A stretch of DNA of 64,000 bases, from the NCBI RefSeq assembly GCF_029227915.1, contig NC_079877.1, positions 33,445,851 to 33,509,850 on the forward strand. The letters run 5' to 3'. The position numbers and the translations under genes were made by a program. Origin of the DNA: Hydractinia symbiolongicarpus. Lineage: Eukaryota; Cnidaria; Hydrozoa; Anthoathecata; Hydractiniidae. The notes under the pieces were generated by a model, which saw nothing but the letters and a program-made list of their open reading frames with translations, had not been told where the DNA came from and ran no database searches. Positions 25,079 to 34,690 of the stretch are shown here, piece by piece (the stretch's first letter is position 1; each line of letters begins with the position of its first letter).

Positions 25079-26499
25079 GTTTAATCGCCGGCAAACGAAA
25101 ACCCGCGATTTCCCGTAAATCCCGGGTTTGGCCCGTATAGTCGAATGTATACAAAGAAAGAACCCTGTGAGTAAACTCATTTCCAAAACGATTTTTTAAA
25201 GGATCTTTTCCCCACTAAAACGCATGAGACTTGTAGTTTTCAAAAATGTTTTCATTTCTGATGGGACGCTGAATAAAAGAAGTTTAATCGCCGGCATACG
25301 AAAACTCGCGATTTCCCGTAAATCCCGGACTGGGCCCGCATAGTCAAAAGTAGACAAATGAAGTACCCAGGGAGTAAACTCATTTCCCGAACGATTTTTT
25401 AAATTATTTTTTCATCACTAAAATGCATGAGACTTGTAGTTTTCAAAAATGTTTTCATTTTTGATGAGACGCTTAATGAAAGAGGTTTAATCGCCGGCAA
25501 ACGAAAACCCGCGATTTCCTGTACATCCCGGGCTTGGCCCGTATAATCAAAAGTATACAAAGAAAGTACCCTGTGAGTAAACTCATTTCCAAAACGATTT
25601 TTTAAAGTATCTTTTCACCAATAAAACGCATGAGACTTGTAGTTTTCAAAAATGTCTTCATTTTTAATGAGACGCTGATTAAAAGAAGTTTAATCGCCGG
25701 CAAACGAAAACCCGCCATTTCCCGTAAACCCCGAACTCGGCCCGTATAGTCAAAAGTATACAAAGAAAGTACCCAGGGAGTAAACTGATCTCCCAAACGA
25801 TTTTTTATATTATTTTTTCACCACTAAAACGCATGAGACTTGTAGTTTTCAAAAAGGTTTTCATTTTTGATGAGACGCTTATTGAAAGAGGTTTAATCGC
25901 TGGCAAACGAAAACCCGTGATTTCCCGTAAATCCCGGGCTTGGCCCGTATAGTCAAAAGTATACAAAGAAAGTACCCTGTGAGTAAACTCATTTCCAGAA
26001 CGATTTTTTAAATTATTTTTTCACCACTAAAACGCATAAGACATGTAGTTTTCAGAAATGTTTTTATTTTTGATGAGACGCTTAATGAAAGTGGTTTAAT
26101 CGCCGGCAAACGAAAACCTGCGATTTCCCGTAAATCCCGGGTTTGGCCCGTATAGTCGAATGTATACAAAGAAAGTACCCTGTGAGTAAACTCATTTCCA
26201 AATCGATTTTTTAAAGTATCTTTTCACCACTAAAACGCATGAGACTTGTAGTTTTCAAAAATGTTTTCATTTTTGATGAGACGCTGATTAAAAGAAGTTT
26301 AATCGCCGGCAAACGAAAACCCGCCATTTCCCGTAAACCCCGAACTCGGCCCGTATAGTCAAAAGTATACAAAGAAAGTACCCAGGGAGTAAACTGTTTT
26401 CCCAAACGATTTTTTATATTATTTTTTCACCACTAAAACGCATGAGACTTGTAGTTTTCAAAAATGTTTTCATTTTTGATGAGACGCTTAATGAAAGTG
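25079..26499 (+). repeat. 7-monomer unit, copy 2 (1421 bp)
   Basis: Near-identical to 23658-25078 with a few single-base changes, for example TCATCACTAAAATG (25412) against TCACCACTAAAATG, and GTATACAAAG against GTACACAAAG near 24337. Its second half, from about 25790, is also the start of the block shared with 19091-20755, so one stretch has been copied at least three times. Confidence 0.92.
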
Positions 26500-27453
26500 G
26501 TTTAATCGCCGGCAAACGAAAACCCGCGATTTCCCGTAAATCCCGGGTTTGGCCCGTATAGTCGAATGTATACAAAGAAAGTACCCTGTGAGTAAACTCA
26601 TTTCCAAAACGATTTTTTAAAGTATATTTTCACCACTAAAACGCATGAGACTTGTAGTTTTCAAAAATGTTTTCATTTTTGATGAGACGCTGATTAAAAG
26701 AAGTTTAATCGCCGGCAAACGAAAACCCGCCATTTCCCGTAAACCCCGAACTCGGCCCGTATAGTCAAAAGTATACAAAGAAAGTACCCAGGGAGTAAAC
26801 TGATTTCCCAAACGATTTTTTATATTATTTTTTCACCACTAAAACGCTTGAGACTTGTAGTTTTCAAAAATGTTTTCATTTGTGATGAGACGCTGATTAA
26901 AAGAAGTTTAATCGCCGGCAAACGAAAACCCGCCATTTCCCGTAAACCCCGAACTCGGCCCGTATAGTCAAAAGTATACAAAGAAAGTATCCAGGGAGTA
27001 AACTGATTTCCCAAACGATTTTTTATATTATTTTTTCACCACTAAAACGCATGAGACTTGTAGTTTTCAAAAATGTTTTCATTTTTGATGAGACGCTTAA
27101 TGAAAGTGGTTTAATCGCCGGCAAACGAAAAACTGCGATTTCCCGTAAATCCCAGGTTTGGCCCGTATAGTCGAATGTATACAAAAAAAGTACCCTGTGA
27201 GTAAACTCATTTCCAAAACGATTTTTTAAAGTATATTTTCACCACTGAAACGCATGAGACTTGTAGTTTTCAAAAATGTTTTCATTTTTGATGAGACGCT
27301 GATTAAAAGAAGTTTAATCGCCGGCAAACGAAAATCCGCCATTTCCCGTAAACCCCGAACTCGGCCCGTATAGTCAAAAGTATACAAAGAAAGTACCCAT
27401 GGAGTAAACTGATTTCCCAAACGATTTTTTATATTATTTTTTCACCACTAAAA
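25790..27453 (+). repeat. 8-monomer block shared with 19091-20755, copy 2
   Basis: Overlaps the last part of the 7-mer copy and runs to about 27453. Differences from copy 1 are few: CAAACGAAAACCC without the extra T, ACTGTTTTCCC at 26394, CCCAGGTTTGG at 27152, CACTGAAACGC at 27243. Confidence 0.88.
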
Positions 27454-28051
27454 CGCATGAGACTTGTAGTTTTCAAAAATGTTTTCATTTTTGATGAGAC
27501 GCTTATTGAAAGAGGTTTAATCGCCGGCAAACGAAAACCCGCGATTTCCCGTAAATCCCGGGCTTGGCCCGTATAGTCAAAAGTATACAAAGAAAGTACC
27601 CTGTGAGTAAACTCATTTCCAGAACGATTTTTTAATATATTTTTTCACCACTAAAACGCATAAGACTTGAAGTTTTCAGAAATGTTTTTATTTTTTTTGA
27701 GACGCTTAATGAAAGTGGTTTAATCGCCGGCAAACGAAAACCCGCGATTTCCCGTAAATCCCGGGTTTGGCCCGTATAGTCGAATGTATACAAAGAAAGT
27801 ACCCTGTGAGTAAACTCATTTCCAAAACGATTTTTTAAAGTATATTTTCGCCAATAAAACGCATGAGACTTGTAGTTTTCAAAAATGTTTTCAATTTTGA
27901 TGAGACGCTGATTAAAAGAAGTTTAATCGCCGGCAAACGAAAACCCGCCATTTCCCGTAAACCCCGAACTCGGCCCGTATAGTCAAAAGTATACAAAGAA
28001 AGTACCCAGGAAGTAAATTGATTTTCCAAACGATTTTTTATATTATTTTTT
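27443..28051 (+). repeat. 3-monomer unit, copy 1 (609 bp)
   Basis: Three successive monomers: GCTTATTGAAAGAGG with CCAGAACG; GCATAAG with TTTAATATATTTTTTC upstream; and GCCAATAAAACG with GCTGATTAAAAG. The same order repeats from 28052. Both copies have the rare TTTTCGCCAATAAAACG anchor variant. Confidence 0.9.
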
Positions 28052-28660
28052 CACCACTAAAACGCATGAGACTTGTAGTTTTCAAAAATGTTTTCATTTT
28101 TGATGAGACGCTTATTGAAAGAGGTTTAATCGCCGGCAAACGAAAACCCGCGATTTCCCGTAAATCCCGGGCTTGGCCCGTATAGTCAAAAGTATACAAA
28201 GAAAGTACCCTGTGAGTAAACTCATTTCCAGAACGATTTTTTAATATATTTTTTCACCACTAAAACGCATAAGACTTGTAGTTTTCAGAAATGTTTTTAT
28301 TTTTTATGAGACGCTTAATGAAAGTGGTTTAATCGCCGGCAAACGAAGACCCGCGATTTCCCGTAAATCCCGGGTTTGGCCCGTATAGTCGAATGTATAC
28401 AAAGAAAGTACCCTGTGAGTAAACTCATTTCCAAAACGATTTTTTAAAGTATATTTTCGCCAATAAAACGCATGAGACTTGTAGTTTTCAAAAATGTTTT
28501 CATTTTTGATGAGACGCTGATTAAAAGAAGTTTAATCGCCGGCAAACGAAAACCCGCCATTTCCCGTAAACCCCGAACTCGGCCCGTATAGTCAAAAGTA
28601 TACAAAGAAAGTACCCAGGGAGTAAACTGATTTTCCAAACGATTTTTTATATTATTTTTT
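28052..28660 (+). repeat. 3-monomer unit, copy 2 (609 bp)
   Basis: Exact 609-bp offset from 27443. Small differences: ATTTTTTATGAG at 28300 against TTTTTTTTGAG in copy 1; GAAGACCC at 28346; CATTTTTGATG where copy 1 has CAATTTTGATG. Confidence 0.9.
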
Positions 28661-29676
28661 CACCACTAAAACGCATGAGACTTGTAGTTTTCAAAAATGT
28701 TTTCATTTTTGATGGGACGCTGAATAAAAGAAGTTTAATCGCCTGCACACGAAAACCCGCGATTTCCCGTCAATCACGGACTGGGCCCGTATAGTCAAAA
28801 GTATACAAATGAAGTACCCAGGAAGTAAAGTCATTTCCGGAAGGATTTTGTAAATTATTTTTTAACCACTAAAAGGAGTGAGACTTGTAGTTTTAAAAAG
28901 TGTTTTCATTTTTGATGAGACGTTGAATAAAAGAAGTTTAATCGCCGGCAAACGAAAACCCTGCGATTTCTCGTAAATCCCGGGCTTGGCCCGTATAGTC
29001 AAAAGTATACAAAGAAAGTACCCAGGGAGTAAACTCATTTCCCGAACGATTTTTTATATTATTTTTTCACCACTAAAACGCGTGAGACTTGTAGTTTTCA
29101 GAAATGTTTTTATTTCTTATGAGACGCTTAATGAAAGTGGTTTAATCGCCGGCAAACGAAAACCCGCGACTTCCCATAAATCCCGGGTTTGGCCCGTATA
29201 GTCGAATGTATACAAAGAAAGTACCCTGTGAGTAAACTGATTTCCCAAACGATTTTTTATATTATTTTTCCACCACTAAAACGCATGAGACTTGTAGTTT
29301 TCAAAAATGTTTTCATTTTTGATGGGACGCTGAATAAAAGAAGTTTAATCGCCTGCACACGAAAACCCGCGATTTCCCGTAAATCCCGTGCTTGGCCCGT
29401 ATAGTCAAAAGTATACAAAGAAAGTACCCAGGGAGTAAACTCATTTCCCGAACGATTTTTTATATTATTTTTTCAACACTAAAACGCGTGAGACTTGTAG
29501 TTTTCAAAAATGTTTTCATTTTTGATGAGACGTTTATTGAAAGAGGTTTAATCGCCGGCAAACGAAAACCCGCGATTTCCCGTAAACCCCGAACTCGGCC
29601 CGTATAGTCAAAAGTATACAAAGAAAGTACCCAGGGAGTAAACTGATTTTCCAACCGATTTTTTATATTATTTTTT
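28661..29676 (+). repeat. 5-monomer unit, copy 1 (about 1016 bp)
   Basis: Marked by GTAAAGTCATTTCC and AAAAGGAGTGAGAC, which recur 1015-1016 bp later (near 29844 and 29885). Contains an extra base in CCCTGCGATTTC at about 28960. The GATTTTGTAAATT marker is at about 28845. Confidence 0.82.
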
Positions 29677-30690
29677 CACCACTAAAACGCATGAGACTTG
29701 TAGTTTTCAAAAATGTTTTCATTTTTGATGGGACGCTGAATAAAAGAAGTTTAATCGCCTGCACACGGAAACCCGCGATTTCCCGTAAATCCCGGACTGG
29801 GCCCGTATAGTCAAAACTATACAAATGAAGTACCCAGGAAGTAAAGTCATTTCCCGAACGATTTTGTAAATTATTTTTTAACCACTAAAAGGAGTGAGAC
29901 TTGTAGTTTTCAAAAGTGTTTTCATTTTTGATGAGACGTTGAATAAAAGAAGTTTAATCGCCGGCAAACGAAAACCCGCGATTTCCCGTAAATCCCGGGC
30001 TTGGCCCGTATAGTCAAAAGTATACAAAGAAAGTACCCAGGGAGTAAACTCATTTCCCGAACGATTTTTTGTATTATTTTTTCACCACTAAAACGCATGA
30101 GACTTGTAGTTTTCAAAAATGTTTTCATTTTTGATGAGACGCTTATTGAAAAAGGTTTAATCTCCGGCAAACAAAAACCCGCGATTTTCCGTAAATCCCG
30201 GGCTTGGCCCGTATAGTCAAAAGTATACAAAGAAAGTAGCCTGTGAGTAAACTCATTTCCAGAACAATTTTTTAATATATTTTTTCACCACTAAAACGCA
30301 TAAGACTTGTAGTTTTCAGAAATGTTTTTATTTTTTATGAGACCCTTAATAAAAGAGGTTTAATCGCCGGCAAACGAAAACCCGCGACTTCCCGTAAATC
30401 CCGGGTTTGGCCCGTATAGTCGAATGTATACAAAGAAAGTACCCAGGGAGTAAACTCATTTCCCGAACGATTTTTTATATTATTTTTTCACCACTAAAAC
30501 GCGTGAGACTTGTAGTTTTCAAAAATGATTTCATTTTTGATGAGACGCTTATTGAAAGAGGTTTAATCTCCGGCAAACGAAAACCCGCGATTTCCCGTAA
30601 ATCCCGGGCTTGGCCCGTATAGTCAAAAGTACACAAAGAAAGTAGCCTGTGAGTAAACTCATTTCCAGAACGATTTTTTAATATATTTTT
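29677..30690 (+). repeat. 5-monomer unit, copy 2
   Basis: Same succession of variants as copy 1 for the first two monomers, then drifts into GCTTATTGAAAGAGG and GCATAAG monomers. A separate similarity links 29189-29460 with 30812-31083 at offset 1623 (eight monomers minus one base), so two exchange registers overlap here. Confidence 0.7.
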
Positions 30691-32069
30691 CACCACTAAA
30701 ACGCATAAGACTTGTAGTTTTCAGAAATGTTTTTATTTTTTATGAGACGCTTAATGAAAGTGGTTTAATCGCCGGCAAACGAAAACCCGCGATTTCCCGT
30801 AAATCCCGGGTTTGGCCCGTATAGTCGAATGTATACAAAGAAAGTACCCTGTGAGTAAACTGATTTCCCAAACGATTTTTTATATTATTTTTTCACCACT
30901 AAAACGCATGAGACTTGTAGTTTTCAAAAATGTTTTCATTTTTGATGGGACGCTGAATAAAAGAAGTTTAATCGCCTGCACACGAAAACCCGCGATTTCC
31001 CGTAAATCCCGGGCTTGGCCCGTATAGTCAAAAGTATACAAAGAAAGTACCCAGGGAGTAAACTCATTTCCCGAACGATTTTTTATATTATTTTTTCACC
31101 ACTAAAACGCGTGAGACTTGTAGTTTTCAAAAATGTTTTCATTTTTGATGAGACCTTTATTGAAAGAGGTTTAATCGCCGGCAAACGAAAACCCGCGATT
31201 TCCCGTAAATCCCGGGCTTGGCCCGTATAGTCGAATGTATACAAAGAAAGTACCCTGTGAGTAAACTCATTTCCAGAACGATTTTTTATATTATTTTTTC
31301 ACCACTAAAACGCATGAGACTTTTAGTTTTCAAAAATGTTTTCATTTTTGATGGGACGGAAAAGAAGTTTAATCGCCGGCAAACGAAAACCCGCGATTTC
31401 CCGTAAATCCCGGGCTTGGCCCGTATAGTTGAATGTATATAAAGAAAGTACCCAGGGCGTAAACTGATTTCCCGAACGATTTTTTAAATTATTTTTTCAC
31501 CACTAAAACGCGTGAGACTTGTAGTTTTCAAAAGTGTTTTCATTTTTGATGAGACGCTGAATAAAAGAAGTTTAATCGCCGGCAAACGAAAACCCGCGAT
31601 TTCCCGTAAATCCCGGGCTTGGCCCGTATAGTTGAATGTATACAAAGAAAGTACCCAGGGCGTAAACTGATTTCCCGAACGATTTTTTAAATTATTTTTT
31701 CACCACTAAAGCGCATGAGACTTGTAGTTTTCAAAAATGTTTTCATTTTTGATGAGACGCTTATTGAAAGAGGTTTAATCGCCGGCACACGAAAACCCGC
31801 GATTTTCCGTAAATCCCGGGCTTGGCCCGTATAGTCAAAAGTATACAAAGAAAGTACCCTGTGAGTAAACTCATTTCCAGAACAATTTTTTAATATATTT
31901 TTTCACCACTAAAACGCATAAGACTTGTAGTTTTCAGAAATGTTTTTATTTTTTATGAGACCCTTAATAAAAGTGGTTTAATCGCCGGCAAACGAAAACC
32001 CGCGACTTCCCGTAAATCCCGGGTTTGGCCCGTATAGTCGAATGTATACAAAGAAAGTACCCAGGGAGT
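30691..32069 (+). repeat. Last left-arm monomers before the inversion
   Basis: Seven monomers up to the junction. One has a 5-bp loss at about 31358 (GGGACGGAAAAG in place of GGGACGCTGAATAAAAG). Two carry GTTGAATGTATATAAAG or GTTGAATGTATACAAAG with GGGCGTAAACTG (31428, 31630), a subtype otherwise typical of the right arm. The last monomer stops inside AGTACCCAGGGAGT. Confidence 0.85.
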
Positions 32070-32071
32070 GG
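32038..32071. other. Inversion junction, centre of a giant imperfect palindrome
   Basis: The left arm ends in GTATAG (to 32037), 32 bp of normal monomer (to 32069, AGGGAGT), then GG (32070-32071), and the right arm starts CTATACGGGCC at 32072. The left monomer should continue AAACTG and the right one should be preceded by GA, so the GG fits neither and may be filler. The two arms pair as an inverted repeat from GTATAG/CTATAC outward, with a 34-bp spacer. No other feature separates the arms. Confidence 0.93.
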
Positions 32072-32460
32072 CTATACGGGCCGAGTTCGGGGTTTACGGG
32101 AAATGGCGGGTTTTCGTTTGCCGGCGATTAAACTTCTTTTAATCAGCGTCTCATCAAAAATGAAAACATTTTTGAAAACTACAAGTCTCATGCGTTTTAG
32201 TGGTGAAAAGATACTTTAAAAAATCGTTTTGGAAATGAGTTTACTCACAGGGTACTTTCTTTGTATACATTCGACTATACGGGCCAAACCCGGGATTTAC
32301 GGGAAATCGCAGGTTTTCGTTTGCCGGCGATTAAACCCTTTTCATTAAGCGTCTCATCAAAAATAAAAACATTTCTGAAAACTACAAGTCTTATGCGTTT
32401 TAGTGGTGAAAAAATAATTTAAAAAATCGTTCTGCAAATGAGTTTACTCACAGGGTACTT
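32072..32460 (-). repeat. Left-arm-type monomers at the start of the right arm
   Basis: The first two monomers after the junction have left-arm diagnostics in reverse complement: GAGTTCGGGG, TTTTAATCAGCG, GAAAAGATACTTT, CCAAACCCGGG, then TCTTATGCG with GTTCTGCAAATG. They resemble left-arm dimers such as 12790-13100 and 24600-24930 inverted. The array changes to right-arm subtypes from about 32460. Confidence 0.85.
32085..32101 (+). other. CENP-B-box-like site in the right arm
   Basis: GTTCGGGGTTTACGGGA, identical to the left-arm site and with the same single core mismatch to NTTCGNNNNANNCGGGN. It is the only one I found in the right arm; other right-arm monomers read GAGTCCGGGG, GTGTCCGGGG or AAGCCCGGGA at this place and lack TTCG. 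Confidence 0.4.
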
Positions 32461-32668
32461 TCTTTGTATACTTTTGACTATACGGGCCAAGCCCGGGATT
32501 TACGGGAAATCGCGGGTTTTCGTTTGCCGGCGATTAAACTTCTTTTATTCAGCGTCTCATCAAAAATGAAAACACTTTTGAAAACTACAAGTCTCACGGG
32601 TTTTAGTGGTGAAAAAATAATTTAAAAAATCGTTCGGGAAATGAGTTTACTCCCTGGGTACTTTCTTT

Positions 32669-33683
32669 GTGTACTTTTGACTATACGGGCCAAGCCCGGG
32701 ATTTACGGGAAATCGCGGGTTTTCGTTTGCCGGCGATTAAACTTCTTTTATTCAGCGTCTCATCAAGAATGAGAACATTTTTGAAAACTACAAGTCTCAT
32801 GCGTTTTAGTGGTGAAAAAATAATTTAAAAAATCGTTCGGAAAATGAGTATACTCCCTGGGTACTTTCTTTGTATACTTTTAACTATACGGGCCGAGTCC
32901 GGGATTTACGGGAAATAGCGGGTTTTCGTTTGCCGACGATTAAACCACTTTCATTAAGCGTCTCATCAAAAATGAAAACATTTCTGAAAACTACAAGTCT
33001 CATGAGCTTTAGTGGTGAAATAATAATTTAAAAAATCGTTCGGGAAATGAGTTTACTCCCTGGGTACTTTTTTTGTATACTTTTGACTATACGGGCCGTG
33101 TACGGGGTTTACGGGAAATGGCTGGTTTTCGTTTGCCGGCGATTAAACTTCTTTTATTCAGCGTCTCATAAAAAATGAAAACATTTTTGAAAACGACAAG
33201 TCTCATGCGTTTTAGTGGTGAAAAGGTAATTTAAAAAATCGTTTTGGAAATGAGTTTACTCACAGGGTACTTTCTTTTTATACACTCGACTATACGGGCC
33301 CAGACCGGGGTTTACAGGAAGTCGCGGGTTTTCGTTTGCCGGCTATTAAACCACATTCATTAAGCGTCTCATCAAAAATAAAAACATTTCTGAAAACTAC
33401 AAGTCTCATGGGCTTTAGTGGTGAAATAATAATTTAAAAAATCGTTCGTGAAATGAGTTTACTCCCTGGGTACTTTCTTTGTATACTTTTGACTATACGG
33501 GCCGAGTCCAGGATTTACGGGAAATCGCAGGTTTTCGTTTGCCGGCGATTAAACTCCTTTTATTCAGCGTCTCATCAAAAATGAAAACACTTTTGATAAC
33601 TACAAGTCTCACGCGTTTTAGTGGTGAAAAAATCATTTAAAAAATCGTTCGGGAAATGTGTTTACTCCCTGGGTACTTTCTTT
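32669..33683 (-). repeat. Right-arm 5-monomer higher-order repeat (a-b-c-d-e), full copy
   Basis: Five distinguishable monomers in order. a: TTTGTGTAC, CCAAGCCCGGG, ATCAAGAATG. b: GAGTATACTCCC, TTTTAACTATAC, GAAATAGCGGG, GCCGACGATT. c: TTTTTTTGTATAC, GCCGTGTACGGGG, GAAATGGC. d: CTTTTTATACACTCG, ACAGGAAGTCGC, GGCTATTAAACCACATTC. e: CATGGGCTTTAG, AAATAATAATTT, TTCGTGAAATG, GAGTCCAGG. The next copy starts at 33684, an exact 1015-bp offset. Confidence 0.88.
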
Positions 33684-34430
33684 GTGTACTTTTGACTATA
33701 CGGGCCAAGCCCGGGATTTACGGGAAATCGCGGGTTTTCGTTTGCCGGCGATTAAACTTCTTTTATTCAGCGTCTCATCAAGAATGAAAACATTTTTGAA
33801 AACTACAAGTCTCATATGTTTTAGTGGTGAAAAAATAATTTAAAAAATCGTTCGGAAAATGAGTATACTCCCTGGGTACTTTCTTTGTATACTTTTAACT
33901 ATACGGGCCGAGTCCGGGATTTACGGGAAATAGCGGGTTTTCGTTTGCCGACGATTAAACCACTTTTATTAGGCGTCTCATCAAAAATGAAAACATTTCT
34001 GAAAACTACAAGTCTCATGAGCTTTAGTGGTGAAATAATAATTTAAAAAATTGTTCGGGAAATGAGTTTACTCCCTGGGTACTTTTTTTGTATACTTTTG
34101 ACTATACGGGCCGTGTACGGGGTTTACGGGAAATGGCGGGTTTTCGTTTGCCGGCAATTAAACTTCTTTTATTCAGCGTCTCATCAAAAATGAAAACATT
34201 TTTGAAAACTACAAGTCTCATGCGTTTTAGTGGTGAAAAGGTAATTTAAAAAATCGTTTTGGAAATGAGTTTACTCACAGGGTACTTTCTTTTTATACAC
34301 TCGACTATACGGGCCCAGCCCGGGGTTTACAGGAAGTCGCGGGTTTTCGTTTGCCGGCTATTAAACCACATTCATTAAGCGTCTCATCAAAAATAAAAAC
34401 ATTTCTGAAAACTACAAGTCTCATGCGTTT
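33684..34430 (-). repeat. 5-mer higher-order repeat, partial copy (a-b-c-d)
   Basis: Follows the same a-b-c-d order as the preceding unit and then breaks in monomer d/e, where left-arm-type monomers (GAAAAGATACTTT, CCAAACCCGGG, TCTTATGCG) occupy about 34430-34690 before a new a monomer begins at 34902. Confidence 0.82.
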
Positions 34431-34690
34431 TAGTTGTGAAAAGATACTTTAAAAAATCGTTTTGGAAATGAGTTTACTCACAGGGTACTTTCTTTGTATA
34501 CATTCGACTATACGGGCCAAACCCGGGATTTACGGGAAATCGCAGGTTTTCGTTTGCCGGCGATTAAACCACTTTCATTAAGCGTCTCATCAAAAATAAA
34601 AACATTTCTGAAAACTACAAGTCTTATGCGTTTTAGTGGTGAAAAAATAATTTAAAAAATCGTTCTGGAAATGAGTTTACTCACAGGGTA

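Larger units (their letters stand above)
1..32069 (+). repeat. Satellite array, left arm (203-bp monomers, forward orientation)
   Basis: About 158 head-to-tail monomers, recognised by the anchor CACCACTAAAACG, which recurs at 8, 211, 414, 616, 819, 1022, 1225, 1428 and so on (steps of 203, sometimes 202 where a T6 run is T5). I use the left-arm direction as forward. Monomer subtypes differ at linked diagnostic sites: GCATGAG / GCGTGAG / GCATAAG after the anchor; GCTGATTAAAAG / GCTGAATAAAAG / GCTTAATGAAAG; CCCGAACTCGG / CCCGGGCTTGG / CCCGGACTGGG; and CCCAAACG / CCAGAACG / CCAAAACG / CCCGAACG before the AT-rich stretch. The array runs off the left edge, so its true start is outside the window. 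There is no gene in this arm; every ORF is a period-locked reading of the repeat. Confidence 0.97.

Noticed and set aside
32630-32646. GTTCGGGAAATGAG segment as a second CENP-B-box candidate
   Set aside because: It has TTCG and an A at the right place, but the CGGG half is AGTT-like, so only part of the core matches.
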